The position numbers were made by a program, and so were the translations under genes. The notes beneath the pieces are model-generated. The model worked only from the letters and a program-made list of their open reading frames with translations, searched no databases and was not told the origin of the DNA. Shown one piece after another: positions 60,497 through 64,000 of a stretch of 64,000 bases of DNA; position 1 is the first letter of the stretch, and every line of letters begins with the position of its first letter. Source of the stretch: Candidatus Thermochlorobacteriaceae bacterium (lineage in GTDB: Bacteria; Bacteroidota; Chlorobiia; Chlorobiales; Thermochlorobacteraceae); assembly GCA_029263855.1 (NCBI GenBank), contig JAJUFC010000001.1:409207-473206 (forward strand). The letters are read 5' to 3'.

Positions 60497-63400
60497 ATGA
60501 AACGCAATTTGACTTCGCTCTTCATTCTGTTGATGATGGGGCTTTTTTGGGCACGGCACGAACTTGCGGCGCAAGAAAGGTCTCTTGAAAACGCGCTCAA
60601 CCCTGACGGAACGCTTAAAACGGGCGTTCAAGGGTCGTTTGACGCGCGAGGATATGAGATGAACGTCGGCGCAAACGGAGACTTGTTATTTAATTCAACA
60701 AGCGCTTGGGTGAATTTAGGGCGACCTCAAAACGGAGGGTTTATTTTCGCGCTTGCCGCTGCTGGCGATTACCTTTACGTTGGCGGCTCGTTTAATCAAA
60801 CTGGCAACAATACGCCCAGCAACAATGTGATGCGTTACAATCTGAGAACGCGCGAATGGGAAGCGATGGGATGGGGCGTCAATAGCGAAGTGTATGCGAT
60901 TTCAGTTTCAGGCGACAATGTGTATGTTGGAGGAGTTTTTACTGAAGCGCGAAACGAGGTCTCTCAAATTCAAACGGCGAATCGAGTCGCACGTTGGAAC
61001 GCGGTTACAAAACAATGGAGCGTTCTTGGAACGGGAATCGGGAATGGAACAGTGTTTGCGCTTGCCGCGACGCAAAGCGCGGTTTTTGCGGGCGGCACGT
61101 TTACGCAGGCAGGAGGAGTGAATGTGGGATATGTAGCGCGCTACAATGTGGGAGCGAATGCGTGGGATTCGCTCGGAGCGGGCGTATTCGGCATGTCTCC
61201 CGCTGTCAACGCGCTTGCCATTGATGGAGACAACTTATACGTCGGCGGAAGGTTTGGGCAAGCCGGCGGCATAGCGGCAACGAACATTGCGCGATGGAAT
61301 GCGCAGAGCAACTCATGGAGCGCGCTCGGCACGGGTATTGCGGGTAGCAGCGTTAAAACAATCGCGACAATCGGAAACGATGTTTATGCCGGCGGCGACT
61401 TCGCCACTGAAAACATCCGTCGTTGGAACGCGCAAACCAACACGTGGAACTCGCTCGGCGCAGGATTGGGACCTTTTGGCGTAACGGGCATCGCGATTGG
61501 CGGCAACAACTTGTATGTGAGCGGCGGATTTACTCAATCGGGCGCAACGACGGGATTAAATCGCGTGGCAAGATGGGATTTGCAAACCAACTCATGGAGC
61601 GCATTAGGAAACGGATTTACAGCGACAATGCAGGCGATTGCGTTTGCGAATGGCGAGGCGTTTGCGGGCGGATTTGCAACGGGAACATTCGGATATGAGC
61701 TTGCGCCGACTGTTCGCCTCTCGCCGCGCGGCGCGCTGACTTCCACGTCAATTACCCTCAACGGAACTATCAATCCAAACGGAAACGCCATTGCGAGCGC
61801 AAGGTTTGAAGTATCTACTGACCGAACTTTTGCAACGGGCGTTCAATCCGTCAATACCACCCCGAACGCATCGGGCATTGGCGCAGGAAGCTCGGCGGTG
61901 AGCGTCAGCGCGCTTCTGACGGGGCTTACGCCGAACACAGCGTATTACTATCGTCTCGTCGCTGAAAACGGATTTGGAACAAAAGCGTCAAACGTATCCG
62001 CATTTTTCACGACCAACATGCTTTCAACTGGCTCGCTTGCGCTCTGGTTTCGCGCCGACAACCTTGACACAGCCGCCGGCGGCATTTCCCGCGCCTACGA
62101 CCTTTCGGGCAACGTGAGAGACGGCACAATGCCCAACCCGACGCAACGGGCGACATTGAATCCGAGCTCGTCTCTTTTCGGAAATCGTCCAGTTATGACC
62201 CTTTCCAACAACGGCAACACCGGGCTTGTTTTTCCCCGATTCAATGCGGCAAGCATTTTCATCGTGGCGAGAAACGCGCAAAACTCCCCGTATCAGTTCA
62301 TCATTGGCGATAGCATTGGATTCGGATTCAGCGGCGGCGCGACAACCACGCTTTTGGACGCGACGTTTGCCTCTCCAAACATCAATCTCTTTTACAACGG
62401 AGAGCCGCGCCCCGCATTTACAACCGACCGTCCGACGACGCCGACCATTGTAACAATGCAGATTCCTAACGGCGCTACGCAACCTGTCAGCACGCTCTCA
62501 TTTGACCGTCCGCCCACGTCTGCAACGGCAAACCGATCGTGGCGAGGCGACATTGCGGAAGTCATCATTTACGCGACCGAACTTTCATCGGGCGAGCGCG
62601 TGGCAGTCGAGGAGTATCTTCGGCAACGCTATGGAATCGGACTTTTAGCCACGACAATCGCTTCGCCCGCGACGAACATTACCGCAACGTCCGCCACGCT
62701 CAACGGCTCGGTCAATCCTAATGGGAGGGCGATTACGGACGCGAAATTCGCCTACGGAACAAACTCGAGCAACCTCACTGATTCGGTCTCAATTCCAACC
62801 TTAATCGGTGAGAACGGCACGACAACCATCAACGTCAGCGCATCGATTTCAGGCTTGCAGCAACAGCCCTATTTCTATCGTTTAGTGGCGCGCAATTCGT
62901 TTGGAACAAGTCAAAGCGACTTGATTCAATTCACGCCGAGACCCGCAAATTTTCCAACGGGATTGCCAACGGATAGTCTGCAACTTTGGCTTCGCGCGGA
63001 TTTTGTGGACACGGCATCGGGCGGCGTGCAAACTTGGTTTGACCTTTCAGGCAAAGACCAAAACGCCGTTCAATCCAGTGCGGCGTTGCGCCCAACCCGC
63101 GTCTCAAACGCCATCAACGGACGTCCCGCGATTAATTTTGCGGGCGGACCAGGAAACGCACTCAACCAACATTTCACGATTAACGCCAACTTTCGAAACT
63201 TTACGGCGGGAACAACGGCGTTCGTCGTCGCTAAACCAACGGCAACGGCAAATTCCGCGCGCTTCTTCGAGTTCATCGAGTCAGCTAATAACTCGATGAT
63301 TTTTGCGCGTAATGCATCTCAACAAACCGTCTTGTTTGGAACAATCACAGGCGGAATTTTAAACACGGTTGAAAGTTCAAGCACGATGACGAATGGAAGT

Positions 63401-64000
63401 TATCAGATTCTTTCAGCGCGACGCGCGTCGGGCAACGCGGGGCAAAACGCCGCAACAAGGCTCTTCCGAGACGCAAGGGACTTTGGCTCGGCAAATACCC
63501 AAGTCCCTGCGGTAACAAATCGAACGACGAATTACATCGGACGGGGACAATATGCAGACAACGCTTACTATCAAGGCGAAATCGCTGAGATAATTCTTTA
63601 CAATCGTGCATTGAGCGATGTCGAACTAGCGCAAGCGCATAGTTACCTTGCGGCGCGCTACGGCATCGGACAAAGCACGATTACAAATCCGACCATTGGA
63701 GCAAATCAAGGCGGGACATTCGTGCTTGGCGCAACGGGCGCAAGCGTAACTTTCACCACGCCCAGCACAAGCGCAGGCTCGCTTTCAAGCTCGGTAACCA
63801 ACGCGCGCCCGACCGTCGTCGGCTCGCTTCCTACGGGCATCACCAACATCGCCGAACGCTTCTGGACGATTAACCAAACGGGTCTCACGGGCTTTACCTA
63901 CGCGCTCACGCTTGACCTCTCTACGCTGGCAGGCGTTCAGAACTTCAGCAACCTGAAAGTCTTGAAGCGCGACAACAGCGCGTCGGCTTGGGTTAATGTA
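60497..64000 (+). CDS. Giant modular exported surface protein (partial, runs off the window)
   Basis: An open frame of 1168 codons with no stop before the window end. It has a signal peptide (MKRNLTSLFILLMMGLF to about residue 25). Residues about 70-400 are six to seven Kelch-like blades with the recurring 'LYVGGSFNQ...VARWN...WSALGTGI' pattern of a beta propeller. Then FN3-like and LamG/concanavalin-like modules alternate twice: FN3 (about 415-510), LamG (515-715), FN3 (720-815), LamG (835-1055). The second LamG block keeps the 'LQLWLRADFVDTASGGVQ' start of the first. A T9SS sorting domain is expected beyond the edge but not seen. Confidence 0.85.
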   Translation, partial: MKRNLTSLFILLMMGLFWARHELAAQERSLENALNPDGTLKTGVQGSFDARGYEMNVGANGDLLFNSTSAWVNLGRPQNGGFIFALAAAGDYLYVGGSFNQTGNNTPSNNVMRYNLRTREWEAMGWGVNSEVYAISVSGDNVYVGGVFTEARNEVSQIQTANRVARWNAVTKQWSVLGTGIGNGTVFALAATQSAVFAGGTFTQAGGVNVGYVARYNVGANAWDSLGAGVFGMSPAVNALAIDGDNLYVGGRFGQAGGIAATNIARWNAQSNSWSALGTGIAGSSVKTIATIGNDVYAGGDFATENIRRWNAQTNTWNSLGAGLGPFGVTGIAIGGNNLYVSGGFTQSGATTGLNRVARWDLQTNSWSALGNGFTATMQAIAFANGEAFAGGFATGTFGYELAPTVRLSPRGALTSTSITLNGTINPNGNAIASARFEVSTDRTFATGVQSVNTTPNASGIGAGSSAVSVSALLTGLTPNTAYYYRLVAENGFGTKASNVSAFFTTNMLSTGSLALWFRADNLDTAAGGISRAYDLSGNVRDGTMPNPTQRATLNPSSSLFGNRPVMTLSNNGNTGLVFPRFNAASIFIVARNAQNSPYQFIIGDSIGFGFSGGATTTLLDATFASPNINLFYNGEPRPAFTTDRPTTPTIVTMQIPNGATQPVSTLSFDRPPTSATANRSWRGDIAEVIIYATELSSGERVAVEEYLRQRYGIGLLATTIASPATNITATSATLNGSVNPNGRAITDAKFAYGTNSSNLTDSVSIPTLIGENGTTTINVSASISGLQQQPYFYRLVARNSFGTSQSDLIQFTPRPANFPTGLPTDSLQLWLRADFVDTASGGVQTWFDLSGKDQNAVQSSAALRPTRVSNAINGRPAINFAGGPGNALNQHFTINANFRNFTAGTTAFVVAKPTATANSARFFEFIESANNSMIFARNASQQTVLFGTITGGILNTVESSSTMTNGSYQILSARRASGNAGQNAATRLFRDARDFGSANTQVPAVTNRTTNYIGRGQYADNAYYQGEIAEIILYNRALSDVELAQAHSYLAARYGIGQSTITNPTIGANQGGTFVLGATGASVTFTTPSTSAGSLSSSVTNARPTVVGSLPTGITNIAERFWTINQTGLTGFTYALTLDLSTLAGVQNFSNLKVLKRDNSASAWVNV

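Overview
The window reads as a chromosomal segment of a bacterium from the Bacteroidota/Chlorobiota side of the tree, most likely an oxygen-tolerant phototroph related to Chloroherpeton or Candidatus Thermochlorobacter. This is inferred from gene content, not from a search. The pointers are a plant/cyanobacterial-type carotene desaturase (CrtQ-like) and a CrtI-family desaturase, a PucC-like (bacteriochlorophyll-linked) MFS carrier, a single-chain NifJ pyruvate:ferredoxin oxidoreductase, a type IX secretion sorting domain, a Bacteroidota-type promoter (TTTG, 19 bases, TATCTTTG) ahead of the tRNA, and mostly weak Shine-Dalgarno sites. Homogentisate dioxygenase needs oxygen, which argues against a strict anaerobe. 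No rRNA, CRISPR array, prophage or complete insertion sequence is visible.

Layout. 1-12 kb: TPR protein, CrtI-family desaturase, clpX, MlaF-like ATPase, PTS enzyme I, then a leftward run (GH16 lipoprotein, metallo-hydrolase, small conserved protein, exported protein, SDR, HI0933-type flavoprotein). 12-20 kb: rightward ArsR regulator, flippase-like membrane protein and GT-B protein, then the overlapping tmk-tilS-NamZ-like run, DUF493, another SDR and small exported proteins; short tandem repeats sit at several of these gene boundaries. 20-25 kb: a 1616-residue T9SS-sorted surface protein. 25-34 kb: Rpn-like nuclease, crtQ-like gene with serine dehydratase, a TolC protein, tRNA-Ala(GGC), a CorC/GldE-like protein and purF. 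34-41 kb: small leftward genes including rpiB, then ccmB, the RNase P RNA, the PucC-like carrier, hmgA and an HNH protein. 41-49 kb: nifJ and a large soluble hybrid histidine kinase. 48.5-54.5 kb: leftward cmk-ispH-rpsA housekeeping operon with two pairs of small overlapping genes inserted on either side of ispH. 54.7-64 kb: tatC, DUF4149, a family-5 solute-binding lipoprotein, a TPR histidine kinase with its NarL-type regulator, and the start of a second giant modular surface protein that runs off the window.

How the parts fit. Central metabolism and envelope functions dominate: pyruvate/ferredoxin chemistry (NifJ), serine and tyrosine breakdown, purine, thymidylate, cytidylate and isoprenoid synthesis feeding the carotenoid enzymes, cell-wall recycling, c-type cytochrome assembly and Tat export. 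The least ordinary part is 51.5-53.8 kb. There a toxin-like 93-residue protein and a probable partner are joined by ATGA overlaps to ispH, and a second small-gene pair follows ispH, the first member of which has no conventional start for its full open frame.
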